Shown here one piece after another: positions 1-10,510 of a stretch of 64,000 nt of DNA; the first letter of the stretch is position 1; each line of letters starts with the position of its first letter. Below the pieces are notes generated by a model. That model was not told where the DNA came from. It did not search any database and saw nothing but the letters and a program-made list of their open reading frames with translations. Made by a program: the position numbers and the translations under genes. The stretch is taken from the NCBI GenBank assembly GCA_933822405.4, contig CAKOGP040001557.1, forward strand, positions 124,001-188,000, given 5' to 3'. Source of the DNA: Cylindrotheca closterium (taxonomy: Eukaryota; Bacillariophyta; Bacillariophyceae; Bacillariales; Bacillariaceae).

Positions 1-740
1 GTTATCTCAAAATTCATGAGAACAGAATCTTATTATTCCACAGAAGATTCCGATTATGCAAACTGGAGAAAGGGATAATTGACTCCTTCGACTACTTTCA
101 TTCCCTTGAAATTCTGGACCATACGTTCGTACCAGTGTTATACCATGAGAGCATCATGAGGGCTACTGTAAAGTATGGGAAATCAATGCCAAGCGCCAAT
201 GAAAGAACCAATATGAAGACCACATATCACCAACAAAGCGAGCGATGACCTCTCACGAATGAAGACGTACTGAAAAGGGGGTCAAGTGAAAGAGGGGACT
301 ACCCATTGCATGCAAGGTTTTCAGTTCAGACGTATGTTCAATATAGCAGGTGCAACAATTGTATAGTCAACAGTATTTTCATGGCCACCAGAGTATCGTA
401 CAAACCGTGTGTGAGTTGTGACATCAAGAAATTGCAATTTCTAGCGCACCACTTTCAACTTCATCTACAGTACATCGTATTTCGATGATGATTCAAAATA
501 TATCGCGCGGTGGACTGCTTCGATTCATCACAAAAATTCTGTTCATGTACTTTCACTATAACACGTATTATGGTACCACAGCCGCAATTTTATACATTCA
601 ATATCTACATAATAATGGTACCACGAATACCAGCTAGCTACGGTGATATGAGGAACCAATAAGACCATAACAGAGCCAATGAAACGACCAGTAGTATATA
701 TCGCGGCATCAGCAACAGAGCGATAGTCACCCGCTAGAAG
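1..740. other. Intergenic, left edge
   Basis: No gene is visible. Reading frames are short and lack recognisable protein features. The stretch is the 5' flank of the plus-strand gene at 741; any gene further left lies outside the window. Confidence 0.6.
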
Positions 741-2215
741 ATGAGTTCCTTTGATAGATCCGTCCATAAATCATCCAGCTGTTTTGCTGGCATTTGCAGG
801 AATAATAATGATGATGCTTCTCTTATTGCTGACCGGCAACTATCACCAGTAGATGATGGCTTGACCCCTGCGGTTCGTCAGAAGAAAAAGGAGATTGATG
901 ACCTACTGATCAAAGCATTGAACGGACTCACGTTTGAAGAACGACAAGAACAGCAGGAAATCCTGCATGGGGTGGAAGCAACGATTGCAGAAGAAGCGAC
1001 ATTCATGGAAGCATCGCGGACAGAACTAGAAAGCCATCTTGAGCGCATTAAGCGGGATACCGTATATGAGCTTGCTGAAAAAATGGACCCTAATTATGTT
1101 CGTGCAAGGGCATTTCAGGTGATGTTTCTGAGAAGCAATCGATATGACACCAAGGCATCAGCTGATCATATGTTGAAGTTTTTTGAAATGAAGCATCATC
1201 TGTTTGGAATTTCAAAATTGGTGAAAGACATCACGATTAATGATCTCGACGAGGGTGATATCCAGTGCCTAAAGTCTGGGCTGACACAACTTGCCGGAAA
1301 AGACAGATCCGGTAGACGTATCATCCTGAATCTTCCTGGGCTAAGAGCACTTGAGTTGACGCTCCAGAATGAAATGCGGAGTCGGTTTTACATTTTAATG
1401 ACGCTATTGGAATCAGAGGAAGCTCAAATCAAAGGGACCATCCCCATTGTTTATTCAGTTGCTGACATGAAGGACAGGGTTGGGACGGGGTTAGGCGGGT
1501 CTTACGAACATGTGAGACTTTCAATGGTAGGTTCCGACCTTGTGTTGTTGTTCTCTCACTCACGTAAAAATGCATCCCCTTACCACCCTTCGTTTTCATT
1601 CAAGTGCAGTCCATCCCTTTGCGTAAGGCAGCTATGCATTATTGCACGGATGACATCAACGAGCACCGATATTACATTTGCCTCGTCAATGTAGCCTCAA
1701 TCAAACTGAGAACAAGAATCAGATCTCATTATGGCAGCCAAACAGAATGTTTGTACCAAATGTCCACCTACGGAATTCCAAAAACATTTCTTCCGGTGGA
1801 CTCGGGCACCAGGAAAATTAGTCTTCAACGGCACCTCAGATGGGTCGAGTCTCGTTTCGAAATGGAACAGCTGGGCGATCGTCCTTTACCATTCACAGTC
1901 GCAGCACCACCACCAAGAGACCTGATTAGTCCTGTTGAAAATGACGTGCTAGTTATTGGTGGCAACAGGAGTAACAACATAGGAAACCAACGGCTTCGAG
2001 CTATTGTCAAAGATTTGTCCCGAGCTTATGAACATGCAAACAAGGGATCGAGAAAAGCTTTGGTGGACCGTGCCATCCATTCGGTGCATGAATCCGGAGG
2101 TCGGTTTCTGAAGCAGGATGACACTGGTGTGGAGACGGTATGGAAAGGAATGTCCAAAGACCAAATTCGAAGGATAGTCACCCAGTCATTCCGCAATAGC
2201 TATCGCCGGAGATAG
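741..2215 (+). CDS. CRAL-TRIO (Sec14-like) protein fused to a divergent DUF6824-like domain
   Basis: Two exons, 741-1526 and 1610-2215, give 463 aa; the 83-bp intron (GTAG...GCAG) falls between codons. Residues about 110-150 resemble the CRAL-TRIO N-terminal helices (FQVMFLRSNRYDTKASADHM) and about 170-340 the lipid-binding lobe, ending with GIPKTFLPVDSG where Sec14 proteins carry LPxxxGG. Residues about 368-463 match the end of the paralogue at 46758 (GNQRLRAIVKDLSRAYEHA, GGRFLK). I recall this domain as DUF6824, common in diatoms. Its usual NDVLFGKG signature is degraded here to NDVLVIGG. CRAL-TRIO domains bind small lipids or phosphoinositides; the role of the fusion is unknown. The intron position differs from the 46.8-kb paralogue. 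The first ATG of the frame was taken as start. Fusion and homology are clear; ligand and location are not. Confidence 0.8.
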
Positions 2216-3129
2216 AGATGCACGATGTATGCTGCTCCTTGTATCTTGTTTGAGACACATTGGAATACTCTTTTATGGAATGGTTGATGCGGGATCCAAT
2301 CAATGCCCGCCTGCTTTTTTTTTAAAAAGCGCCATATGGAAATTCCATACCGGTAGCACATGGTGCGCTGACTAATAGTTTTCGTTGCTATCTCGGCCTT
2401 TTTTTGGACAAATCAACGGCGACCTCCTTCGATCGGAAACGATAAACCCTATGCGCGAGATTACAGTCGCAGACGTCTGACGCTAGCCTTCACTCCACTG
2501 GTCCATGCTACTTTGCCAACGCTGCGAAAGAAAGACGAGAGAAACCAATTTGAATGCGACGGCTGACTGAAAAAGTGACTACTTCGTCGTTCATTGTTGC
2601 ATCTCCTCGAGTCTGCGAGAAAATTAGAACTTGTGACATCGACGAATGAGTTATTCCCATTTCAAAATACTATTATTTTTAAACGCCAATATTCTAACAT
2701 ATGGTCTTTGGCTGATAGCGTGCCCTTTTATTGTGCTGGTACCTGGCACAGCCATACTGGTGCCTGCTGGTGCTCTCGCTCGAGTGTCGGTTGGATCTAT
2801 TTTCAATTTCAGCTCGTTGAGGTGCGTATCTGGTACTCGTACAGCATATACCGGTATACTGTACAATGATGTGAGATGATCCAAAAGTCTACTGTACAAT
2901 ACTAATAATACGTGAACATGACTCCAACATGTTCCTAACATGGCAAGTAAGTGGTTTTGGACATTGAATGACTAGTCGGACTAAAATTTGAAACCACTGC
3001 TGATCGCGGCATCGCATTTTATTGTGCACGCATCATCAGATCCATCAAGGCACATCACCGTATATTGCATACGTATTGCATATTGCATCACACCATCAGC
3101 CCTTCTTTACATAATGTGACATCAGTCCA
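2216..3129. other. Intergenic
   Basis: No gene seen. It holds the 3' flank of the CRAL-TRIO gene and the 5' flank of the TTL-like gene, two TACCGGTA palindromes (2348-2355 and 2849-2856) and several TACTGTA words. Small frames around 2594-2941 overlap each other on both strands and have no protein character. Confidence 0.6.
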
Positions 3130-5262
3130 ATGAATAATCTAAATCATCCGTCGAGGGAGAGAAATAAGCTAGGGGTTACGGTTCCGTTGCTGGTTTCCTC
3201 CTCCTACACCGTTTTAATTGGATGGTTATCCATTGGCGTCATCATGCTAATACTTCCAGCTACTCAAGGATTTGTGTTGCAGGATGCACGGGGAATAAGA
3301 GAACGAGGGGTTTTCAATGCACATTTTCAATCGATTCCAACTAAAACGTCTAAACGAAGACCGTTCGTAAGCCCACCAGCATCCACAAGCAGACGCTCAC
3401 TAGCTACATTATTATTGTCTGCATCGTCGTCGTCGTCGTCGTCGTGGCAAGAGGATATTCAACAAGCCATACAAGTTTCCAAGTTGGGACAGTCAAATAT
3501 AGATGCAGCACATCAAGCGTGCGACCAATGGGAGTCCATCTTGAGTAACGGCAGCAAGAATAATGACCAGGGTACAAGTACAACTCAACTGCAGCTACCG
3601 TCTGCGGTTCATACACTGTGTTTGGCTCTGTACGCATCCTGTTTGGTACGAACTGGTCGAGATGATCAGGCCGTAGTGACATATGAAAAGGCCCTTTCTC
3701 TTCTTTCTAATCCCAAGGATCCGGCAGTCCATGATTTGCTGCTGGGCAAGGCCAAGGCGCATCAGCGTCTCTTGCAATATTCGGAGGCTCTTGATGATTA
3801 CGCAACATTGGTCGAGCTGACCAAAGATGGCACTATTTCCATGGATCTATCACATTTCGTTGGAGCAGCTACATGCAGCATGCGTCTTCAGTACCCCCAA
3901 AGAGCGCAAGTGATACTTTCGACTGCTTGCGATTGGTGGGAGAAGGAACAAGACACGATAGTTGGATCTGACGAACGTGCAAGACTTCAGAGGGACTGGG
4001 CACAGATCCGGCTCTTTTTGCACGTTTTGGACCACTGTTTTGGCACTGAGAAATCTGCAGGGAATCAAAGTAGCATCCGTGCCACCGGGCAATGGATACT
4101 GTCAGCGATATCATCATCGAGAAACGAGCACCCACTTTACGTTTGGCTACATGATACGACACTGTACAAATCCATGGATCCAAACATGGCTCCACTCGGT
4201 CCGCAATTCGCCGACAAGTCACCAAAACGCAAATCCATTGAAAGTACTAACGACGTCTTTCTTTCCGCGATGAAAATCAACCAGTCCCCGTGGGATGATC
4301 CCTCGTTGTTGCAGCTCGACGATAAGGTTCTTTTACATCGATTGTTATCCTCAAATTCTGCTGCATCAACGTTTTGGCCGCACGGATATGTATTGCCAAC
4401 GGATCGTAAGAAGTTCCAGCAGGCGAATCAGCTTGATTTGGTTCCGGCAGATCAAAAATGGATCTCCAAAACTCGGGCTGGCTATGGATCCCATGGCAAT
4501 CAGATTCTGAATTTTGAAGAAGCTTTGAAAAATGTCGAGTCTAACAATGAGAAAATATCCCAAGACGAATTTCTCATGCAACGACTCATCGATCCAACCT
4601 TGTTGATTGAAGGCCGAAAATTTTCGTTACGTCTGTATGTTGTTTACTTCGGTCCAAAGGAATTCTATCTTTCAAATCAGGGGCTTGTCAAGTTGGCTGC
4701 TATTGGCACAACAGAGGAAGGGATTGGTCAAGGCGACGACTCGGAGAGACGGTCATACATGACCAATTCGGGACGAGAACAAAATATGGAGCAATACGAC
4801 TTGCTCTACCTTGAGCACGAGTCCAAGTTGTTTGGAACCGAGGCCGAGTATTCTTCTTTCTGGTCCAAGATTGAAGACTCGGTCCAGCAAGTGATGAAGT
4901 CGTATCGAGCTTATCGACGCGACAATGAACGAGAAATCACTATTGACTTTGATTCCCGACGCCAAGCTCTCGGAATTCCAAAGATTCTTGGACTGGACTA
5001 TGTGGTGGATAAAGAATATCAGCCATGGTTACTTGAAGTCAATCGATTTCCTGGGCTCGAACCAAGAGATGATAGCGACCGCATGGTGAAGCATCAAATT
5101 GTACGCGATGCGTGGCTATGTGCCCACGAGAGAATGTCGGGAAACAAAGATGAAGAGACACAATCATTTACTACTGGTGACCACCATCCCTTACAATACA
5201 TTTTGGATCATTTGCCTCTTGTTTCCAAGGATTGCCCGTACACGCTTGAGAAAATACGCTAG
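3130..5262 (+). CDS. TPR and tubulin-tyrosine-ligase-like (TTL) domain protein with secretory/plastid-type presequence
   Basis: Single-exon 710-aa protein. Residues about 24-47 form a hydrophobic segment ending ATQG-FVLQ; a Phe just after the predicted cleavage point is the pattern of diatom plastid presequences. Residues about 150-330 are helical and TPR-like (YEKALSLLSNPKD, YSEALDDYATLVEL). Residues about 410-670 are a TTL/ATP-grasp domain: KWISKTRAGYGSHGN around K443-K447 (nucleotide binding), LMQRLIDPTLLIEGRKFSLR, and LLEVNRFPG with E636 and N638 as metal ligands. TTL-like enzymes ligate amino acids to protein tails, typically tubulin tyrosine, glutamate or glycine. Import into plastid or ER would put the enzyme away from tubulin, so its substrate may be different. 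The domain is clear; location and substrate are inference. Confidence 0.85.
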   Translation: MNNLNHPSRERNKLGVTVPLLVSSSYTVLIGWLSIGVIMLILPATQGFVLQDARGIRERGVFNAHFQSIPTKTSKRRPFVSPPASTSRRSLATLLLSASSSSSSSWQEDIQQAIQVSKLGQSNIDAAHQACDQWESILSNGSKNNDQGTSTTQLQLPSAVHTLCLALYASCLVRTGRDDQAVVTYEKALSLLSNPKDPAVHDLLLGKAKAHQRLLQYSEALDDYATLVELTKDGTISMDLSHFVGAATCSMRLQYPQRAQVILSTACDWWEKEQDTIVGSDERARLQRDWAQIRLFLHVLDHCFGTEKSAGNQSSIRATGQWILSAISSSRNEHPLYVWLHDTTLYKSMDPNMAPLGPQFADKSPKRKSIESTNDVFLSAMKINQSPWDDPSLLQLDDKVLLHRLLSSNSAASTFWPHGYVLPTDRKKFQQANQLDLVPADQKWISKTRAGYGSHGNQILNFEEALKNVESNNEKISQDEFLMQRLIDPTLLIEGRKFSLRLYVVYFGPKEFYLSNQGLVKLAAIGTTEEGIGQGDDSERRSYMTNSGREQNMEQYDLLYLEHESKLFGTEAEYSSFWSKIEDSVQQVMKSYRAYRRDNEREITIDFDSRRQALGIPKILGLDYVVDKEYQPWLLEVNRFPGLEPRDDSDRMVKHQIVRDAWLCAHERMSGNKDEETQSFTTGDHHPLQYILDHLPLVSKDCPYTLEKIR

Positions 5263-5953
5263 TACTCCTGTGCTGTCCATCCACAGAAGAGTAGATGGTA
5301 GACATTGATTAGTCTTGACTCCCAACGGATGCCATTTTTAAGTTTATTGCTATTCTAGCAGACAGCTGTGCAACTGCTCATGGTACGAATCCAAATAGTT
5401 CAAGGTTCGCCAATGAAAGAACTCCAGTTTGGCTAATTCTGACAAAGCTGACACCAGGTACATCGCCGAAATCAATCTTTGCTTCCCGGGCGTCAGGCAG
5501 TAAATAAGGAGGGCCAAGAAAGGATCGTAGGTACTGAAAATGACCACCCCTGTTCCCAAAATTTGAACGAAAATTGGCTTTAATTGCTCCTTACGTCAAC
5601 ATACCAGTACCGCAGTGGATATTATCATACAGTAGAGAACATGATAAGTTATGATCACAATCATGCAGATTTTCTGCCGACGAACTTGGCGGCAAATTGT
5701 GAGAAGACGGCTCTTCATCAGAGAAATTCGTTCAGTGTATTCCAATCAAAACCACACATCGTCGGTGTAGCAGCTGCTGACCTAGTGCATTCACGATTGG
5801 TAGGTGAAAATGAAGAGAACCTGACTCATTGACTGAGTATCTTCGATGGAGAGCTTGCGGAAGCGTAGGTGAAAACAAGAACTGCGTAGCCTTTTTTTTT
5901 TAAATTAACTATTCAAACGCGAGTGGTAGTTCAACTAGCACGCGAGAAGCCTT
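5263..5953. other. Intergenic between convergent genes
   Basis: No gene or RNA recognised; it holds the 3' flanks of two convergent genes. Small frames here (for example 5350-5559 on the minus strand) have no recognisable features. Confidence 0.6.
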
Positions 5954-8900
5954 TCATGGGCCTGGGTCACTTGTCCAAACCCATCTCCCATCATGCCCAC
6001 ACCCAGATCCTCTTGCACAATCACCATCTAATTCAGCTTGCGTGCAAAGCCTTGCCCCTAATCCAGTGCACAAATCGACGGCTTCGTGATGAGTCACACT
6101 ATTGTAACAAACCCCGGCAAGGGGAGACTCGGCGTATGGGCATGAAGTAGTCCGTTTCCTGAATCCCGGCAGACTGGTATCCGAACAACATCGAATGGCA
6201 ATCTCACGGCCAGTCCCTCCAATGCTTTCATAGTTTGAGTTTTGAAGTGTAGCAGGCAAACCAGAACAAGCACCACGGCGACCGCAGGTAACCCAATGAA
6301 AGCTGGTGATCGTCGGTTCGGAACTTGGAACATTTGTTGGTGAACGCGATGGGCTCGCAGAGGGAGTCCCACTTGGCATAGACGTAGGATCCATCGATGG
6401 GGCTGGAGAAACTGTAGGTGATGTACTTGGAGATGATGTTGTGGGCGATGGGGTTGGTCGCTTTGACGGAGCACGAGTTGGATTCTTAGTTGGTGGTTTG
6501 GATGGAGCCCTAGTCGGTGTTGAACTTGGATCAATTGACGGAAAGAATGTAGGGGTCCCAGAAAATAGACCACTTGGTTGCAAACTTGGGATCTCAGACG
6601 GAAGACTTGTGGGGATCCAAGATGGTGTCATTGATGGAATGGGCGTTGTTGGCGCCATCGTTGGCGCTATAGATGGCATGCCTGTCGGAGATAGCGAGGG
6701 CTCTCCAGTGGGTGCCCTCGTAGGTAGTGCTGAAGGAAGGCCGGTTGGGATCGAGCTACCTTGAGCCGTAGGAAATTCCGTCGGTGAAAAACTCGGTATA
6801 TCGCTTGGTATGTCTGTAGGGGCAGAAGTTGATATCAAACTCTTTGCAGTAACCAGCTTGACGATCGAGAATGTATCAGAGAGATCCAGATGATTTGCAA
6901 TATTGTCCTCTTCAGCACTGATGAGGGCAATGATATCAATGAATCGCACATTTCCTTTCAGGAAAAGATCCAGCTTCACCGAGACTCGATGGCAATTCAA
7001 ATTCACGAAGTCTTCCTCTATACAAGCCTCATCCGGCGGGACTCTACCTGTCACGAATGCATCGAAGATCACAAAACGCCACGCTTCTACCAGCTCGTCT
7101 ATTATGACAGAACAGCCAGCTAACGACGGAACAATCTTTTCTTGAATCGCATCCAAAAATTCGTCCAATAGCGGTTCCATCATGGTGTTGTTATCCTTCA
7201 GGACAACTTCCACTCCCAGTTCAAAATCGGCCTCGTCCATCGTTTCTCGTCCGGCAATGGTTTGGTTTGCAGCGATTGCCATGCAATCTGAATTGCTTGG
7301 AGGCTCGTAGATCAAGTTTTCCAACGGTGATGAAGATGGAGCAAACGTGGTACTGTTTTCTGAAGAGGACGGAAGTCCTGGTGGTGAAATGCTCACTTTT
7401 GTTGGCGAATTGGTTGGTTCTTGAATATTGGAAGTTCGGCTCTCGCTTTCTAGACTTCCACCCTCATTTTGGAACAAGAAATACCACACTGCTACCCCTC
7501 CCCCAATGAGGAAAAGGAGGAGCAAGAAAACTGCGACTCGTTTCTTTTGTGACTTCTTTGGTTTTTCTTGGACTGCTTTGTCACTCGAGCTGCGGCGCCG
7601 TTTCGAGACTGTCTCTGGATCATTTGGCATATGGAAGCCTTCCATTGCCTCTGATGGAATATCTTTTCGGAATGGCCCCCTTCTCCTACGTCCCGGTTCT
7701 GCATTGCTACCAGACTCGGAATCAGTGCTGTCCATAGACACTCTTCTTGCAACAGGCTCTAGTGCGTTGTCCTCGCTTCCGCTTTCAATACCCTCAGTCA
7801 GCGGCGGCATGATGGATGATTCGCGATCCACACTTTCCACACCAGGAAGCGCTGCTGCCGATGCTGAAGCACCTCTTCCTCTTGCCATTCGGGCCTTGGC
7901 TTTTGCATCCGTATCATTATTGCCGTACAGAGTATCGACAGTGCTACTAGTCCGAACTGTGTCATCCACACTCTGCGCTCCTGGGCTCCTCGGAATGAAC
8001 TCAGAACTTCGTGCTTTGGCCTTGGAATCTGCTTCGCTGCCATACAATGTGCTGATGGCAGTATGGGTGCTGTTGTCTCGGTAAACAGTCTTGACACCGG
8101 GACTTGTGGTGGATGTTTGGCTTCCTCTGGCTGCTTTTGCCTTTCGCTTGGTATCTGCATCGTGTTCGTCGCCATACAGTGTATCAATGGCTGTGCTGCT
8201 TTGCGAAGTACGTGTACGAGTGGAGGGACTTGATTTCTCGTGCAAGACTCTGTCTACCCCAGGAACACTCGCAGGTGCTGAAGCTTTGGCTTTTGCCTTG
8301 GCATCGGCATCACTTCCATACAGCGTACTTGTGGTGGTTACACTACTGTGCTTGCTACCCGCGACACTAGCAGCACCAGGGATACTTGCACGTGATGCTG
8401 CAGCTTTGGTCTTGGCCTTGACATCTGCATCATCACTTCCATAGAGCGTGTGGATGCTCCTAGAAGTGCTACCAGCAGTCGTGCTGTTGCTGCTGCTTTT
8501 GCTGCTACCAACATGCTTCACACCAGGGGTAGTTATTGTACGTCCCGAACTTCCCCGTTGTGATGCTTTCGCTTTTGCCTTGGCATCCTCATCGTCTCGG
8601 TATAATGTATCCACTGCGGAACTACTGCCGTCACTGCTGCTCATTTGAGTTTTTTCAGTTGATGATTGATGAGACGACGAATGATCAACCTCTCCGATAC
8701 TTCTGTGATAATAATCATGACTTGGAACCTCATCTTCTTCATTTTCGTTCACAACATCCAGTTTCCCAATACCATCTGTGGTCTTTTTTCTGGTGGAGGA
8801 TCTGCTACTACTATCACTACTACTAGTAGTACTGCTTGAGTGACGCAATCGGCTGCTCCGTCGACTATCCGAACGGTGACTGGAGGACCGCTCCGAGCTG

Positions 8901-9298
8901 CTCCTTTTATAAGATGATCGTCGATTGGATGATGATGATGATGATGAGCCTGAAGACGATCGACTCGAAGCTATTATTCTCTCCGAATTGCTTTTGGAAT
9001 GTGACGGTCTACTTGATGGTGATGATGATGATGATGATGATTCTTCTTCTTCCCCATCCTCACCATGACGTTTATTGTCAGTAGACGATCGCCTTGAAAG
9101 ATGTCGTGAACTACCATTACTATCCCTTCCCTGAGAAGATCGTCGACTGCTGTGCCTTTTTCGTTGTGACGACCTTCGGCTGCTGCTACTGGAAGAAGGA
9201 TGATGATGATGATGATGATGGTGTTTTTCATTCAATTTGGAGTCTTGATGAGTTTCCATCCCATCAATTTCTGCCAACTTGGAAGGAAGATCGTCCAT
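5954..9298 (-). CDS. Single-pass membrane protein with SR-rich tail, TLYG repeats, SxPT repeats and C-terminal Cys-rich domain
   Basis: Single-exon 1114-aa protein. Residues 1-220 are dominated by Ser/Arg with an eight-His run. Residues about 229-480 hold six degenerate repeats of roughly 40-50 aa built on TLYG-x-DxDAKAKAK followed by a PGV/PGA block. One TM segment lies at about 588-610 (VAVFLLLLFLIGGGVAVWYF). It is followed by a folded region of about 190 aa with several Cys, then about 170 aa of Ser-x-Pro-Ser/Thr repeats (residues about 830-1000) typical of diatom surface proteins. The last 110 aa are Cys-rich (CGRRGACSGLP, AIRCCSD, LCTQAELDGDC, GCGHDGRWVW), a module I recall as DUF7495. 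With no signal peptide and a basic N-terminus, a type II orientation with the SxPT part outside is likely. A cell-wall or cell-surface role is inference. Confidence 0.82.
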   Translation of the reverse strand: MDDLPSKLAEIDGMETHQDSKLNEKHHHHHHHHPSSSSSSRRSSQRKRHSSRRSSQGRDSNGSSRHLSRRSSTDNKRHGEDGEEEESSSSSSSPSSRPSHSKSNSERIIASSRSSSGSSSSSSSNRRSSYKRSSSERSSSHRSDSRRSSRLRHSSSTTSSSDSSSRSSTRKKTTDGIGKLDVVNENEEDEVPSHDYYHRSIGEVDHSSSHQSSTEKTQMSSSDGSSSAVDTLYRDDEDAKAKAKASQRGSSGRTITTPGVKHVGSSKSSSNSTTAGSTSRSIHTLYGSDDADVKAKTKAAASRASIPGAASVAGSKHSSVTTTSTLYGSDADAKAKAKASAPASVPGVDRVLHEKSSPSTRTRTSQSSTAIDTLYGDEHDADTKRKAKAARGSQTSTTSPGVKTVYRDNSTHTAISTLYGSEADSKAKARSSEFIPRSPGAQSVDDTVRTSSTVDTLYGNNDTDAKAKARMARGRGASASAAALPGVESVDRESSIMPPLTEGIESGSEDNALEPVARRVSMDSTDSESGSNAEPGRRRRGPFRKDIPSEAMEGFHMPNDPETVSKRRRSSSDKAVQEKPKKSQKKRVAVFLLLLFLIGGGVAVWYFLFQNEGGSLESESRTSNIQEPTNSPTKVSISPPGLPSSSENSTTFAPSSSPLENLIYEPPSNSDCMAIAANQTIAGRETMDEADFELGVEVVLKDNNTMMEPLLDEFLDAIQEKIVPSLAGCSVIIDELVEAWRFVIFDAFVTGRVPPDEACIEEDFVNLNCHRVSVKLDLFLKGNVRFIDIIALISAEEDNIANHLDLSDTFSIVKLVTAKSLISTSAPTDIPSDIPSFSPTEFPTAQGSSIPTGLPSALPTRAPTGEPSLSPTGMPSIAPTMAPTTPIPSMTPSWIPTSLPSEIPSLQPSGLFSGTPTFFPSIDPSSTPTRAPSKPPTKNPTRAPSKRPTPSPTTSSPSTSPTVSPAPSMDPTSMPSGTPSASPSRSPTNVPSSEPTITSFHWVTCGRRGACSGLPATLQNSNYESIGGTGREIAIRCCSDTSLPGFRKRTTSCPYAESPLAGVCYNSVTHHEAVDLCTGLGARLCTQAELDGDCARGSGCGHDGRWVWTSDPGP
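7900..8615 (-). repeat. Six degenerate TLYG/AKAKA coding repeats
   Basis: Within the 1114-aa protein, six units begin with TLYR/TLYG, continue through an acidic stretch into DAKAKAKA-like residues, and end with PGV or PGA and a Ser/Thr-rich linker. Units are diverged in both DNA and protein, so the array is old. I do not recognise this repeat. Confidence 0.8.
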
Positions 9299-10510
9299 TT
9301 TCTTGTTTCCGTTGCTTGTCTATACTACTACTACTCGTTTCCCATTCAATAAAAACCTTCCCTTCGATAATTGCCTTTTGAATTTATATACTGTAATACC
9401 GGTATGGGACCGTAATAGTTTCGGTTTTCGATTTTTGAAATTCCCCGAAACTGCATGGATGGATAGTTGCCCTGTGCTCTTAAGTAAAAATAGAAATATA
9501 TCACGAGCCGCCCGAATAGAATGTCGATTTTCTTCTAAGTAAACATTCATGAAATGTCGAAAAAGACCATGGTTGGGGGCGTTTGAATTTTTGTTGAATT
9601 CTGCTGGAGGTGACCACCACTTTTAAGACCGATTATTGGGGGTGAGATATTACCCTCTCCCCCCCCCATCAAGGTTCTATTATACTGATTCATTCTAAAG
9701 TACAGCGCTGTAAAAGATAATCCAAAGACCACAATTTGAATATGTATGACAATAAGACATGCCAATCTGTTACTGTACTACAATTATAGTAGTAAATAGT
9801 GTAAAATGGTGAAAGACGCCGCTGCCCCGTTGTTGGGATGTTCAGTCCAGTGCCATCAGCGCGATACTGCATGCACCACCGAGTATTGCAATAAAAAATA
9901 TTATTATTGGCAACAACGGCTGTTCACATGTCTGAAGGATATCGCTTGCTCCCCATATTTGAGCAGGGTGATGGATCACATGAAACTGGTATTCCAAGCG
10001 AGGCTTCCGCTTTGCCTTTCAATCCTTTGGAAATAGTAATCTCCAATCGACAATCTTGTTCTTGAAGTAGGTACGCCAATCCCAAATCCTAAAGGGACCA
10101 CTTATCTGGGATCTTGCTGATCATGGACGCGCTTACGAGCCTCGGCCTGCCCATCCATCATTCAACAAAGACTGGCTGGAGGGAAGCATCCAAACTCAGC
10201 AAGCCATGAAATCGTCTGGTTTCGCGTCGCCGATGCAGCCTAGTGAGTGACCAATCCACTAGAAACCACAAAAGCAAACACTAGCCTTCCGAAGGATCCC
10301 TCGGAAATGTGACAATAAAACAAACGCGAAAATGTAGACTCGCCAAAATGTCCTAAAAGAGAAAAGAAAAAAAAAGTGAGATCATGGTTAAGAAAGTAAA
10401 TGCAATTGATGGGGTGAATTTCCAGGTAAAACTCTTTGATGGGTTGTTCGTGTGTTGTCGCACACTATTATCATACTTCATCTCATTCAAAGTCGTTGCA
10501 AGAATATGCT
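9299..10510. other. Intergenic
   Basis: No gene seen in 1.2 kb. One TACCGGTA palindrome lies at 9397-9404, directly after a TACTGTA word, and a C-run at about 9660. Small frames around 10384-10646 on the plus strand overlap each other in different frames and look random. Confidence 0.6.

Noticed and set aside
1604..2215. Separate gene starting at a GTG at 1604
   Set aside because: The frame is the second exon of the CRAL-TRIO gene; a GT-AG intron 1527-1609 joins it in phase and completes the domain.
6306..6764. 152-codon Gly/Asp/Val-rich plus-strand frame
   Set aside because: Complement of the SxPT repeats of the minus-strand gene; the same effect is seen at 44896-45408 on the minus strand opposite SxPS repeats.
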